From contig NZ_JAERQJ010000001.1 in NCBI RefSeq assembly GCF_016735115.1, forward strand, positions 841,501 to 905,500: DNA of 64,000 bases, written 5' to 3'. A model generated the notes under the pieces. That model searched no databases. It saw only the letters and a program-made list of their open reading frames with translations, and was not told the origin of the DNA. The stretch comes from Aquimarina mytili (GTDB taxonomy: Bacteria > Bacteroidota > Bacteroidia > Flavobacteriales > Flavobacteriaceae). Both the position numbers and the translations under genes were made by a program. The stretch's first letter is position 1. Each line of letters starts with the position of its first letter. Of the stretch, positions 44,625-54,062 are shown one piece after another.

Positions 44625-45079
44625 TGCACGTATATAGAATAGCAAAGCAAAAATATATTAATGACCTTACAGGCATTGGGGCTAAAACAGTAGGAGGAAG
44701 ATGGAATCCTAAAGGAGTAGCGGTATTATATACAAGTACTACCGCGGCGCTTTCTGCTTTAGAAGTGTTGGCGCATTTGCCGGCAGCCTATTTTCCAGAT
44801 GATATGGCAATTGCAACAATAGAAATACCAGATGATCTGGTAACCGAAATTGACCATGAACAACTTCCCGAAAATTGGAAAAAAATTCCTGCACCTATAG
44901 AAGTTCAGAGTTTTACCATGAAGTGGATTAATGAAGAGAAGTATTTAGGAATAAAAGTACCTAGTATTATTATTCCTAATGAAAAAAACCTTTTGATTAA
45001 TCCTTTACATCCTAAATTTAATAAAGTAAAGTTGATTACAGTAGAACCTTTTAGTTTTGATTCGAGACTAATAAAGTAA
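44624..45079 (+). CDS. RES-domain toxin (NAD-degrading)
   Basis: Toxin of 151 residues with the RES fold related to ADP-ribosyltransferases. The motif GGRWNPKGVAVLYTSTTAALSALEVLAHL holds the conserved Arg26, Tyr36 and Glu47, and Ser residues consistent with the R-E-S signature. The N-terminal MHVYRIAKQKY is also typical. Family members such as MbcT deplete cellular NAD by hydrolysis or phosphorolysis. Length and catalytic residues look intact, so the module may be active. Confidence 0.92.
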   Translation: MHVYRIAKQKYINDLTGIGAKTVGGRWNPKGVAVLYTSTTAALSALEVLAHLPAAYFPDDMAIATIEIPDDLVTEIDHEQLPENWKKIPAPIEVQSFTMKWINEEKYLGIKVPSIIIPNEKNLLINPLHPKFNKVKLITVEPFSFDSRLIK

Positions 45080-45284
45080 TCTTTCCCAAAATGCGGTCTT
45101 ATATCCTCAAGTCAATAGTTTTATTTTGAGCAATTTGCTTTTTTGATTCTTAATTTTTTAGTTAAAAAACGAGATTCAGTTCATTAATGGTATTCATTTT
45201 CTATATATTTCGGGCGGAATAAACGTAACAAAAACATAATTTGTACGTCATATTTTCTAAAACTAATCTTAATTTGATAATAAA

Positions 45285-47360
45285 ATGAGTATAAAATTGA
45301 CGAAAGTATATTTTTTAGCTACTTTCATACTAGCTTTTGTAAGCTGTAAAAATGAAACAAAAAAGGAAGACAGTGAGCCTGTTGCCGAAATAGAAAAAAT
45401 TCCCGGGATTGTTCTCGAGAATATGGATACTAGTGTTAGTCCAAAAGAAGATTTCTACAATTATGTAAATGGTAATTGGATGAAAAACACAAAAATTCCT
45501 GATGATCGAACAACTTGGGGTGGATTTGGAGTACTGCGTAAGTCTACAGATCAAGATGTTTTGGATATTTTGGCAAAAGCCAAAGAAAGTGGTAAATATA
45601 GTGCTGATACTGATCAAGCCAAAGCACTAGCTATTTTTGATACTAAGTTAGATACTGTGGCTAGAAACGAAGCAGGCTTAAAACCATTGCAACCAGCCCT
45701 AGATGAAATTGCATCGATCAAAAACTTGAACGATTTACAAACTGTGTTGGCAAAGAATTCTTCTGTTTCTTCGCCGTTTGTTAGTGTTGGTGTACAGGCA
45801 GATTTAAACAACAGTGCTATGAATGCTGTGTATTTAGGAGCTAGTCAATTAGGGTTGCCAGATCGTGATTATTATTTAGATCAGGATGAGAAATCTAAAG
45901 AGATTCGTGAAGAATATAAAAAGCATATCACTAAAATGCTACAAATTCTTGGCGACTCAGAAACAGATGCTATAGCGGCAGCTGCAAAAATACTTGAATT
46001 AGAGACAAAACTTGCTGAGCCTAGATTAGATAAGGTTGAGAGTAGAGATGTTCGTAACTATAATAACCCTAGAACCATTGCAGAAGCTGATGCTATGCTC
46101 TCTTCAATTGATTTTAAGAAATTAATTGAAGATGTTGGTATTACAAAGAAATTTGATACTATTATTGTTACTCAAGTACGCTTTACAAAAGTATTGAATG
46201 ATTTTTTGAAGAATACACCGATAGAAGATCTTAAAACTTTGGTTAAATGGGATACTTTCAACAATGCATCCAATAGATTAACTACAGATATAGAGAAAGC
46301 TAGTTGGGAATTCTATAGTAAATATCTTAGTGGTCAAAAAGAACAGCGTCCTGCCAATGAACGTGCATTGGCAACCGTAAATAATACTGTTGGCGAAGCT
46401 TTAGGTCAATTGTATGTTGATGAAAAGTTTCCGCCAGAAGCGAAAGCCAAGGCAGAAAAAATGATTGCAAATGTAATCGAAGCTTATAAAGCACGTATCC
46501 AAAAATTAGATTGGATGAGCGATGAGACGAAAACAAAAGCAATTGAAAAGCTAAATAAATTTACAGTTAAAATTGGATATCCTGATAAGTGGGAAGATTA
46601 TTCAAAAATGGAAGTGTCTGCAGATAAATCCTATTTTGAAAATATGATCGCGGTAGACAAGTGGGCTATTGACAAAAATTTTGCTGATATAGGAGAGCCT
46701 GTAGATAAAACTAAATGGGGAATGTCTCCTCAAACCGTAAATGCTTATTTTAATCCTCTTAATAACGAGATTGTATTCCCGGCAGCTATTTTACAACCTC
46801 CGTTTTATAACTACACTGCAGATGAAGCCGTTAATTATGGTGGGATAGGTGCAGTTATCGGGCATGAAATATCACATGCGTTTGATGATTCTGGTGCGCG
46901 TTTTGATGCAGAAGGAAATCTTAAAAATTGGTGGGCAGAAAATGATCTTAAAGCATTTACTGAGAGAGGTAATGCACTTGCAGAGCAATATAGCGCCATT
47001 GAAGTATTGGATAGTGTTTTTATTAATGGAAAATTTACCCTTGGAGAAAATATTGGAGATTTAGGAGGAGTTTTAGGTGCTTATGATGGTCTTCAAAAGT
47101 TTTTTGCTGAAAATGAAAGACCTGAAGATATTGATGGATTTACTGCAGAGCAGCGTTTCTTTATGTCTTGGGCAACAGTATGGCGTACGCTTATGCGAGA
47201 TGATGCATTAAGAACCCGTATCAAAACAGATCCGCACTCTCCAGGAGCAGTTAGAGCAGTTCAACCATTACTTAATATAGATGCTTTTTATGAAGCATTT
47301 GATATTAAAGAAGGAGATAAAATGTACTTAGCACCAGAAAAGAGAGTTAGAATCTGGTAG
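45285..47360 (+). CDS. M13-family zinc metallopeptidase (neprilysin/PepO-like) lipoprotein
   Basis: Envelope-bound zinc endopeptidase of 691 residues. MSIKLTKVYFLATFILAFVSC is a lipoprotein signal (Cys21). The peptidase starts at NMDTSVSPKEDFYNYVNGNWMKNTKIPDDR. The zinc site is IGHEISHAFDDSGARFD (HExxH near residue 527) and the downstream glutamate ligand is in LGENIGDLGG. The substrate-binding NAYFNPLNNEIVFPAAILQPPFY and the C-terminal RVRIW end are conserved for M13. It is a single gene followed by a bidirectional terminator. Confidence 0.95.
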   Translation: MSIKLTKVYFLATFILAFVSCKNETKKEDSEPVAEIEKIPGIVLENMDTSVSPKEDFYNYVNGNWMKNTKIPDDRTTWGGFGVLRKSTDQDVLDILAKAKESGKYSADTDQAKALAIFDTKLDTVARNEAGLKPLQPALDEIASIKNLNDLQTVLAKNSSVSSPFVSVGVQADLNNSAMNAVYLGASQLGLPDRDYYLDQDEKSKEIREEYKKHITKMLQILGDSETDAIAAAAKILELETKLAEPRLDKVESRDVRNYNNPRTIAEADAMLSSIDFKKLIEDVGITKKFDTIIVTQVRFTKVLNDFLKNTPIEDLKTLVKWDTFNNASNRLTTDIEKASWEFYSKYLSGQKEQRPANERALATVNNTVGEALGQLYVDEKFPPEAKAKAEKMIANVIEAYKARIQKLDWMSDETKTKAIEKLNKFTVKIGYPDKWEDYSKMEVSADKSYFENMIAVDKWAIDKNFADIGEPVDKTKWGMSPQTVNAYFNPLNNEIVFPAAILQPPFYNYTADEAVNYGGIGAVIGHEISHAFDDSGARFDAEGNLKNWWAENDLKAFTERGNALAEQYSAIEVLDSVFINGKFTLGENIGDLGGVLGAYDGLQKFFAENERPEDIDGFTAEQRFFMSWATVWRTLMRDDALRTRIKTDPHSPGAVRAVQPLLNIDAFYEAFDIKEGDKMYLAPEKRVRIW

Positions 47361-47385
47361 TTTAGTTTTTTCAAAAGAATAATTT

Positions 47386-47417
47386 TAAAAAAACCTGCTC
47401 ATAAGAGTGGGTTTTTT
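47386..47417. terminator. Bidirectional terminator between M13 peptidase and the ACT-like gene
   Basis: A-run, then a stem formed by AACCTGCTC (47392-47400) and GAGTGGGTT (47405-47413) around ATAA, with two wobble pairs, then a T-run. It lies between convergent genes. Confidence 0.7.
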
Positions 47418-48062
47418 TTAGTTTTCTTTTATTTCATTCATAAGAAGAAAGGCTTTGTTTACATATTCTTTTTCTAAAAATAGGGTAAAGTAATTGGAGG
47501 TCGAAATCACTTCAAAAACTGGAATGCCTTCATAAGCTAATAGTTTGAAAATATAAAAGTATAAACCAATTGCTTTAGAATTATCTTCGGGTAATGCAAT
47601 CGATATTGAAGATAAATTGTCGGCAACAGAAATGCAAGTTTCGTCCATAAAATACTTCTCTACAGTGTCTTTTAGAGATGAAGTAACCAGTATATTACTT
47701 TCCTGAAAATTACTGGAATATGTAAGATAGGCTTTAGCTTCATTTTTGACGCTATTTAAAAGGTTGGTTTGGCTCGTTAGAATCGTATTAGAATTTAAAA
47801 AGGTGTATTCTGTAATTCCTGAACGTACCACTATATCACCTAAGTTCCTTAAGTTATAGTCATGTTTGATTTTTCTTGGGTTATAACGCCTAAGAGCCAT
47901 AACAATAGAGCCTTGCTTTACAGGCTTTCTCATGATTTTTTCTACTTGCGGCATGAGATCAATAGCTAGAGAACTAAAGTTAATAATATCTCTCGATAAT
48001 GCATCTTCAAGAAAGGGTTGATGTCTTAAGATATTATGTACACAGTCTGTAATAGTTTTCAT
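47418..48062 (-). CDS. ACT-like regulatory protein divergent from aspartate kinase
   Basis: A 214-residue soluble protein I cannot name with certainty. The N-terminal region (ALSRDIINFSSLAIDLMPQVEKIMRKPVKQGSIVMALRRYN) looks helical and may be a winged-helix-like part. The C-terminal region (ISVADNLSSISIALPEDNSKAIGLYFYIFKLLAYEGIPVFEVISTSNYFTLFLEKEYVNKAFLLMNEI) has the beta-alpha-beta pattern of an ACT domain, like those of aspartokinases. It has no kinase residues. The gene is divergent from lysC with 113 nt between the ATGs, so it may sense an aspartate-family amino acid, either as regulator or accessory subunit. That role is inference. Confidence 0.7.
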   Translation of the reverse strand: MKTITDCVHNILRHQPFLEDALSRDIINFSSLAIDLMPQVEKIMRKPVKQGSIVMALRRYNPRKIKHDYNLRNLGDIVVRSGITEYTFLNSNTILTSQTNLLNSVKNEAKAYLTYSSNFQESNILVTSSLKDTVEKYFMDETCISVADNLSSISIALPEDNSKAIGLYFYIFKLLAYEGIPVFEVISTSNYFTLFLEKEYVNKAFLLMNEIKEN

Positions 48063-48175
48063 TGTTATATATTTAACATTTTGTACAAATTTATACTTTT
48101 TATTTTAAAATATTTATTCTTCACAGGTTATTAATTAACTATGCAACTTTAAAAAATAATAATAAGCTAGAATCG

Positions 48176-49510
48176 ATGAAAATTTTAAAGTTTGGTGGGA
48201 CCTCTGTTGGATCAGTAGAAAATCTATATAAAGTAAAGGAAATTTTAACATCTGACACTGAAGAGAAAATTGTGGTTTGTTCTGCAATGTCTGGTGTTAC
48301 TGATCAATTGGTAAGGTTGCTAGAGAATATTAAATTTGGAGATACAGATGCCATCACCAGAAATTTACATCGACTTGAAAGTAAACATAGTGATGTCATT
48401 GATGTCTTAATTGAAGATGTTGAGATTAGAAATGGATTAAAGGATGGTTTGTCAAGTATGATCACTGATATGTTTGAGATATCAAGTCAAGAATACTCTG
48501 AAGAAGTTAATTCTAAAATAATAACTTATGGTGAAACGCTGTTAACTTATATTTTCTCAGGTTTTTTGAATGCTACTGGTGTGACTAATGTACTATTGGA
48601 TGCTAAAGAATTCATGCACGTAGATTCCACCGAAAACCCTAATATAGAAAAGGTATGTAAAAGAATACATAAAGTTCTTGATAATAACATTGATACAACG
48701 CTTTATATTACTCAAGGTTTTGTTTGTAGGGATATAGATGGACAAATAAGTCATTTAAAACGAGGAGGTAGTGATTATACCGCAACAATTATCGGGGCCG
48801 CTCTAAACGCTTCAGAAGTGCAAATATGGACAGATATTGATGGGTTGCATAATAATGATCCAAGATATGTAGAGCATACACAGCCTATATCCCATCTAAC
48901 GTATAATGAAGCAGCAGAACTTGCTTATTTTGGAGCTAAAATTCTTCATCCTCAAACTGTTTCTCCGGTTGTGGATAAAGGTATCCCGGTCTTGTTAAAA
49001 AATACATTTGATCCAGAAGCACAAGGGACTATTATTTCTGATAAGATTCATAAGAAAGGACTCAAAGCAATTTCTGCAAAAGATGGTATAACCGCGATTA
49101 AAATTAAATCCAATAGAATGTTAATGGCGCATGGTTATTTGAGAAGAATTTTTGAGGTTTTCGATAATTTTCAAACTTCTATCGATATGATTACCACTTC
49201 CGAAATTGCAATATCCTTAACAATTGATAACACAAGTAATCTTGATAAGATAATAAAGGAGCTAGAAGGGTATGCAGAGATTACGGTTGAGCATGATCAT
49301 AGTATTATTTGTATTGTAGGAGAATCTGTGATTAATGATAAGAATTCCTATAAATTGTTTGAAATTTTAAATTACATTCCTGTCAGAATGGTTTCTTATG
49401 GGGGAAGTAATAATAATATTTCAATTTTAGTAGATACTAAGGATAAAATACCAACGCTAAAATTTTTAAATGAAAAGTTGTTTCAAGTTGAAGCAATAGC
49501 AGCGGTATAA
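48176..49510 (+). CDS. lysC: Monofunctional aspartate kinase
   Basis: Phosphorylates aspartate, the first step to lysine, threonine and methionine. It has 444 residues. The kinase starts MKILKFGGTSVGSVENL, with LKRGGSDYTATIIGAALNA as the nucleotide and aspartate region and FGAKILHPQTVSP closing the catalytic domain. A C-terminal pair of ACT domains (about 300-440: ITAIKIKSNRML... ITVEHDHSIICIVGE) should give feedback control. There is no fused homoserine dehydrogenase domain. It is divergent from the ACT-like gene and closed by a strong terminator. Confidence 0.95.
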   Translation: MKILKFGGTSVGSVENLYKVKEILTSDTEEKIVVCSAMSGVTDQLVRLLENIKFGDTDAITRNLHRLESKHSDVIDVLIEDVEIRNGLKDGLSSMITDMFEISSQEYSEEVNSKIITYGETLLTYIFSGFLNATGVTNVLLDAKEFMHVDSTENPNIEKVCKRIHKVLDNNIDTTLYITQGFVCRDIDGQISHLKRGGSDYTATIIGAALNASEVQIWTDIDGLHNNDPRYVEHTQPISHLTYNEAAELAYFGAKILHPQTVSPVVDKGIPVLLKNTFDPEAQGTIISDKIHKKGLKAISAKDGITAIKIKSNRMLMAHGYLRRIFEVFDNFQTSIDMITTSEIAISLTIDNTSNLDKIIKELEGYAEITVEHDHSIICIVGESVINDKNSYKLFEILNYIPVRMVSYGGSNNNISILVDTKDKIPTLKFLNEKLFQVEAIAAV

Positions 49511-49589
49511 TTTTTTTGTTATGTGATTAAGTTGAGTTGCATTTGATATCGTACGTAATATATCCTTTACTTGCAGCCTCGCTTTAATT

Positions 49590-49629
49590 AAGCCTGAAAA
49601 GAATAGTTCTTTTCAGGCTTTAATTTTTT
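49590..49629 (+). terminator. Strong terminator of lysC
   Basis: AAGCCTGAAAAGAA (49590-49603) pairs perfectly with TTCTTTTCAGGCTT (49607-49620) around TAG, followed by TAATTTTTT. Confidence 0.88.
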
Positions 49630-49704
49630 CTGTTATATAAAAATTCAGTTTCATTTTTTAAAACTAATAGCACCTACTTTTGCATTTAAGCAAAAAATAA
49701 AGCG

Positions 49705-51243
49705 ATGTTAATTAAGGTTTTCGGTAGTGCTGTTTTTGGGGTAGAAGCCACTACGATTACAGTTGAGGTAAATATAGATAAAGGTATAGGATATCACCTT
49801 GTTGGATTACCTGATAATGCCATTCGAGAAAGTAGCTATCGAATAGCTGCGGCACTACAAAATAACGGGTACAAACTTCCGGGTAAAAAGATAACGATCA
49901 ATATGGCCCCTGCTGACTTAAGGAAAGAGGGTTCGGCATACGATCTTACATTGGCATTAGGTATTCTATCTGCCAGTTCGCAAATCAAGGGAGATAATAT
50001 TTCAGAATATTTGATCATGGGAGAACTGTCTCTGGACGGAAATCTTCAGCCAATCAAAGGCGCTTTGCCAATAGCTATTAAAGCTAGGGAAGAAGGGTTT
50101 AAAGGATTTATTCTTCCAAAACAAAATGCAAAAGAAGCGGCAATTGTAGATAATCTGGAGGTGTATGGAGTAGAAAACATTAAAGATGTAATCGATTATT
50201 TTGATGGTAAAGGTCAATTAGAGAGGACCCTTGTAGATACAAGAGAAGAGTTTTATGCTGCTCTTGATAATCCCGAGTTTGATTTTGCAGACGTTAAAGG
50301 GCAAGAAAGTATAAAGCGTTGTATGGAAATAGCTGCATCGGGGGGTCATAATATTATATTAGTAGGCCCTCCGGGAAGCGGCAAAACCATGCTTAGCAAA
50401 AGGCTGCCAAGTATCTTGCCTCCAATGTCTTTACAAGAGGCTTTAGAAACCACCAAAATACATAGTGTGGTTGGTAGAATTAAAGATAACGTAGGGCTAA
50501 TGGCACAAAGACCTTTTAGAAGCCCGCACCATACCATTTCCAATGTAGCTCTAGTTGGAGGAGGCAGTTACCCACAGCCAGGAGAGATTTCATTATCACA
50601 TAATGGAGTTTTGTTTTTGGATGAATTACCAGAATTTAAAAGAGAAGTATTAGAAGTTATGCGTCAACCCCTGGAAGATAGAGAAGTTACGATATCTCGT
50701 GCCAAATTTACGGTTACGTACCCTTCCAGTTTTATGTTAGTAGCAAGTATGAATCCAAGCCCCGGAGGGTATTTTAATGACCCCGAAGCCCCGGTAACCT
50801 CTTCTCCCGCCGAAATGCAACGGTATCTCAGTAAAATTTCAGGCCCATTATTAGATAGAATAGATATTCATATTGAAGTAACTCCGGTGCCATTTGATAA
50901 ATTAAGTGATGATAGAACTGGAGAATCCAGCGTCGATATAAGAAAGCGGGTCATTGCAGCCAGAGATATTCAAACCAAAAGATATATAGACTTGCCAAAC
51001 ATTCATTATAATGCTCAAATGGGAGTAAAACAAATAAGAGAATTTTGCGAGTTAGATCCATCTTCAAAAGAGTTGCTAAAAATGGCTATGGAAAGATTAA
51101 ATCTTTCTGCAAGAGCTTATGATCGTATTTTAAAGGTTTCTCGTACTATCGCAGATCTTGATGGGGTAAATAATATTAATGGGGATCATATTTCTGAAGC
51201 AATTCAGTACAGAAGCCTGGATCGCGATGGCTGGTTGGGTTAA
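49705..51243 (+). CDS. YifB/ComM-family magnesium-chelatase-like AAA+ ATPase
   Basis: A 512-residue AAA+ protein of the YifB/ComM family. An N-terminal Lon-like domain (MLIKVFGSAVFGVEATTITVEVNIDKGIGYHLVGLPD) precedes the ATPase core: Walker A VGPPGSGKTM, RPFRSPHHTISNVALVGGG, Walker B VLFLDELPEF, and a VASMNPSPGGY segment. The C-terminal ARAYDRILKVSRTIADLDG closes it. In other bacteria ComM acts as a hexameric helicase promoting branch migration during natural transformation. Here there is no competence gene nearby. Full length, with no oddity seen. Confidence 0.94.
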   Translation: MLIKVFGSAVFGVEATTITVEVNIDKGIGYHLVGLPDNAIRESSYRIAAALQNNGYKLPGKKITINMAPADLRKEGSAYDLTLALGILSASSQIKGDNISEYLIMGELSLDGNLQPIKGALPIAIKAREEGFKGFILPKQNAKEAAIVDNLEVYGVENIKDVIDYFDGKGQLERTLVDTREEFYAALDNPEFDFADVKGQESIKRCMEIAASGGHNIILVGPPGSGKTMLSKRLPSILPPMSLQEALETTKIHSVVGRIKDNVGLMAQRPFRSPHHTISNVALVGGGSYPQPGEISLSHNGVLFLDELPEFKREVLEVMRQPLEDREVTISRAKFTVTYPSSFMLVASMNPSPGGYFNDPEAPVTSSPAEMQRYLSKISGPLLDRIDIHIEVTPVPFDKLSDDRTGESSVDIRKRVIAARDIQTKRYIDLPNIHYNAQMGVKQIREFCELDPSSKELLKMAMERLNLSARAYDRILKVSRTIADLDGVNNINGDHISEAIQYRSLDRDGWLG

Positions 51244-51350
51244 GAAGGGTAAGTAGTCGCCCTGGAATTTATAAACTATTTTAAATTCTTATTAACAATC
51301 ATGGTTTAGTGCCTTGAAAAATCAATATTTTTAAGAATAGACTAAAAATC

Positions 51351-52571
51351 ATGAAAAAATGGATTGCTAATATTGGCCCTGGAGCATTAGTTACTGCCGC
51401 GTTTATTGGCCCAGGTACGGTAACTGTATGTACTATAGCCGGAGTCAAATTTGGCTATACTTTATTGTGGGCTTTGTTATTGTCAATTGTGGCATGTATC
51501 ATTCTACAAGAAATGGCCGCCAGACTAGGTGTAGTAACACAAAACGGATTGAGTGAAGTGCTAAAGTCCCAGTTTCAAAACAAAGTTTTGAAATGGTCAC
51601 TTATTGGGATTGTTATTTCTGCAATTTTTATTGGTAATGCTGCCTATGAAGCCGGTAATATTAGCGGCGGAGTATTAGGAATGTCTACAATTTTAGGAAC
51701 GCCTACAATAAATTTGGGTGGCTTTACGCTAAATTATCAGAGCCTGATTATTGGCGTCCTAGCTTTTGTGCTTTTGTATATTGGTAATTATAAAGTATTG
51801 GAGCGTAGTTTAGTCGTGTTAGTGTTAGGGATGAGTTTAGCCTTTATTATTGCTGCGGTAGTAACAAAACCTGATGTATCTTTAGTTTTAAAAGGCTTTG
51901 TTCCTGTATTTGAATCGGAAAAAATTTTCATGATTATTGGATTAATTGGCACCACCGTAGTTCCTTATAACTTATTTCTTCATGCTTCATTAGTAAAAGA
52001 AAAGTGGAAAACTCCAGAAGAGCTTCCTTTAGCAAGAAAAGACACAATTATTGCTATAATAGGAGGTGGAATAATGTCAATGGCAATCATTATCGCCGGA
52101 GCAGCAATACAAAATATAGAAGTACAAAATGCCGCTGATCTTGCCAAAGGTTTAGAACCGGTTTTTGGAGTAGCAGCAAAGTATGTACTCTCTTTAGGAC
52201 TTTTTGCGGCGGGTGTTACTTCTGCAATTACGGCTCCTCTTGCTGCAGCATATGTTGTAAAAGGATGCATGGGGTGGAAAGGAGGGATGAAAAGTAAAGA
52301 ATTTCGATCTGTTTGGATGTTTATTCTATTGCTTGGCGTTGTGTTTTCTTCTCTAGGTATAAAATCAATAGAAATTATTCAATTTGCTCAAGTGGCTAAC
52401 GGACTTTTGTTACCCATTATAGCAGGTTTTTTAGTATGGGTTATGAATAGAAAGGTGCTTTTAGGTAAATACACCAACTCTTGGAAACAAAATCTTTTGG
52501 GATGTTTAATTCTTGGAGTTACAGTTTTTTTGGGATTAAGAAGTGTTTGGAAGGTAATTGTTGATTTGTAG
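51351..52571 (+). CDS. Nramp-like transporter lacking metal-binding residues, pxp operon
   Basis: Inner-membrane transporter of the Nramp superfamily, 406 residues, with about 11 membrane segments. In canonical Nramp, TM1 carries DPGN and TM6 carries MPH, which coordinate the divalent metal. Here TM1 reads IGPGT (Gly20-Pro-Gly-Thr23) and TM6 reads VVPYN (Val204-Pro-Tyr206), so four metal-contacting positions are changed while the fold (FGYTLLW, LFLHASLVK) is kept. The gene sits 27 nt before pxpA. B. subtilis has a comparable Nramp-family gene (ycsG) near its 5-oxoprolinase genes. I infer a non-metal substrate, perhaps 5-oxoproline or a related ion. It should not be annotated as a manganese or iron transporter. 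Confidence 0.87.
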   Translation: MKKWIANIGPGALVTAAFIGPGTVTVCTIAGVKFGYTLLWALLLSIVACIILQEMAARLGVVTQNGLSEVLKSQFQNKVLKWSLIGIVISAIFIGNAAYEAGNISGGVLGMSTILGTPTINLGGFTLNYQSLIIGVLAFVLLYIGNYKVLERSLVVLVLGMSLAFIIAAVVTKPDVSLVLKGFVPVFESEKIFMIIGLIGTTVVPYNLFLHASLVKEKWKTPEELPLARKDTIIAIIGGGIMSMAIIIAGAAIQNIEVQNAADLAKGLEPVFGVAAKYVLSLGLFAAGVTSAITAPLAAAYVVKGCMGWKGGMKSKEFRSVWMFILLLGVVFSSLGIKSIEIIQFAQVANGLLLPIIAGFLVWVMNRKVLLGKYTNSWKQNLLGCLILGVTVFLGLRSVWKVIVDL

Positions 52572-52598
52572 GTAAAATCTGATTATTATTGTAGGAAT

Positions 52599-53327
52599 AT
52601 GGAAAAGATAATCTTCAACGCAGATGTAGGTGAGGGGACTGGTTTTGATCACAAAATTATGCCTTATATTTCTTGGTGTAATATTTCTTGTGGTGCACAT
52701 GCTGGTAATGATGAGGTGATACAAGAAACCATAAAATTAGCTGCAAAATATAAAGTTAAAATAGGTGCTCACCCTTCATATCCAGATCATGAAAATTTTG
52801 GAAGAAGGAGTTTAGATATGCCTTATGACGATTTACTGAAATCTATTACAGATCAGATTTTAAAAGTAAAACGATTTACTGAACAAGCTGGCTTACAACT
52901 TCATCATATAAAGCCACATGGAGCACTTTATAATGATACGATAATAAATAAAACAGTAGCTAAAGCAGTGGTAGAATCAATAAAAAATATCGATAAAGGG
53001 TTGAGCGTGGTTACACTGAAAAATGGTTTACTTTCCGATCTGAGTATTGGGACTCTGGATGTTAAATATGAAGCTTTTGCAGACCGCAATTATAATAATG
53101 ATCTTACCTTAGTTTCCAGATTAGAAAATGATGCCGTAATTACCAATCCTAAAAGAGTTTTTAATCACGTGTTTAGAATGGTTAAAGAAGGTAAGGTTAG
53201 AACTATTAAGAATGAAGATAAGCCTGTTGTTTTTGATACGATATGTGTACATGGTGACAATCCAAAATCAGTTGAGATTTTGAAGTATGTGCATCAAAAA
53301 TTTTCTGATTTAAACTTTGATTTTTAA
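52599..53327 (+). CDS. pxpA: 5-oxoprolinase subunit PxpA (LamB/YcsF family)
   Basis: Subunit of ATP-dependent 5-oxoprolinase PxpABC, which opens 5-oxo-L-proline to glutamate. It has 242 residues. Family motifs are visible: FNADVGEGTGFDHKIMPYISWCNISCGAHAGND, KIGAHPSYPDHENFGRRSL, HHIKPHGALYND and a C-terminal DTICVHGDNPKSVEIL. It follows the Nramp-like gene and precedes pxpB by 9 nt. Confidence 0.95.
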   Translation: MEKIIFNADVGEGTGFDHKIMPYISWCNISCGAHAGNDEVIQETIKLAAKYKVKIGAHPSYPDHENFGRRSLDMPYDDLLKSITDQILKVKRFTEQAGLQLHHIKPHGALYNDTIINKTVAKAVVESIKNIDKGLSVVTLKNGLLSDLSIGTLDVKYEAFADRNYNNDLTLVSRLENDAVITNPKRVFNHVFRMVKEGKVRTIKNEDKPVVFDTICVHGDNPKSVEILKYVHQKFSDLNFDF

Positions 53328-53336
53328 ATTAAATTC

Positions 53337-54062
53337 ATGAAGTTTACATTGCAATACAAACGTTATTCTGAAAAGGCAATTTTGATTGAATGGCCTTCAG
53401 AAATCAACAAAAATATTCTCAAAGATCTTCTTTCTTATAAAAAACAGATAGAATATAAAAGTATTGAATCAGTTGTTGAGGTAATTACCGGATATAATTC
53501 ATTATTAATCTGTTACGATATCACTATAGATGATTTCTATGAGAAAGTTGAAGCCTTAAAATTATTATATGCTAGTAATTTTTTAAAGTTAGATACGAAT
53601 ACAAAACTTTGGGAAATACCTGTTTGTTATTCATTAGATTTGGCTCCTGATTTAAAAGAGTATGCTGCCACTAAATCGCTAACAATCGATGAAGTGATTA
53701 CACTACATACCACTCTTGTATATACGGTTTATTGTATTGGTTTTTTACCCGGATTTTTATATCTGGGTGGCCTTGATGAAAATCTATTTTTACCTAGAAA
53801 GAAAACCCCTTCCTTAAAAGTTAAAAAAGGGTCTGTTGCTGTAGGCGGAAATCAAACCGGAATATATCCTGAAGATAGTCCAGGAGGTTGGCATGTTATA
53901 GGAAAATGCCCTTTGGGTTTTTTTAATGTATATACTGAACCTCCTTGTGTTTTTGAACCAGGAGATACGATTAGATTTACGTCTGTTGATGTTGCCGAAT
54001 ATAACGATATAAGATCTCAAGTATATGAGAATAAATATTTGTTGAAATCTACTTCGATATGA
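53337..54062 (+). CDS. pxpB: 5-oxoprolinase subunit PxpB (KipI family)
   Basis: Second 5-oxoprolinase subunit, 241 residues, related to B. subtilis KipI. Motifs: FTLQYKRYSEKAILIEWPSEI at the N-terminus, VVEVITGYNSLLICYD, IDEVITLHTTLVYTVYCIGFLPGFLYLGGLDENLFLPRKKTP, VAVGGNQTGIYPEDSPGGWHVIGKCPL and a C-terminal FEPGDTIRFTSVD. Its stop overlaps the pxpC start by 4 nt (ATGA), so translation is coupled. No regulator of the KipR type is adjacent. Confidence 0.95.
   Translation: MKFTLQYKRYSEKAILIEWPSEINKNILKDLLSYKKQIEYKSIESVVEVITGYNSLLICYDITIDDFYEKVEALKLLYASNFLKLDTNTKLWEIPVCYSLDLAPDLKEYAATKSLTIDEVITLHTTLVYTVYCIGFLPGFLYLGGLDENLFLPRKKTPSLKVKKGSVAVGGNQTGIYPEDSPGGWHVIGKCPLGFFNVYTEPPCVFEPGDTIRFTSVDVAEYNDIRSQVYENKYLLKSTSI

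Noticed and set aside
51351-52571. Annotation as manganese/iron transporter MntH
   Set aside because: DPGN and MPH metal ligands are replaced by GPGT and VPY, and the context is 5-oxoproline metabolism.
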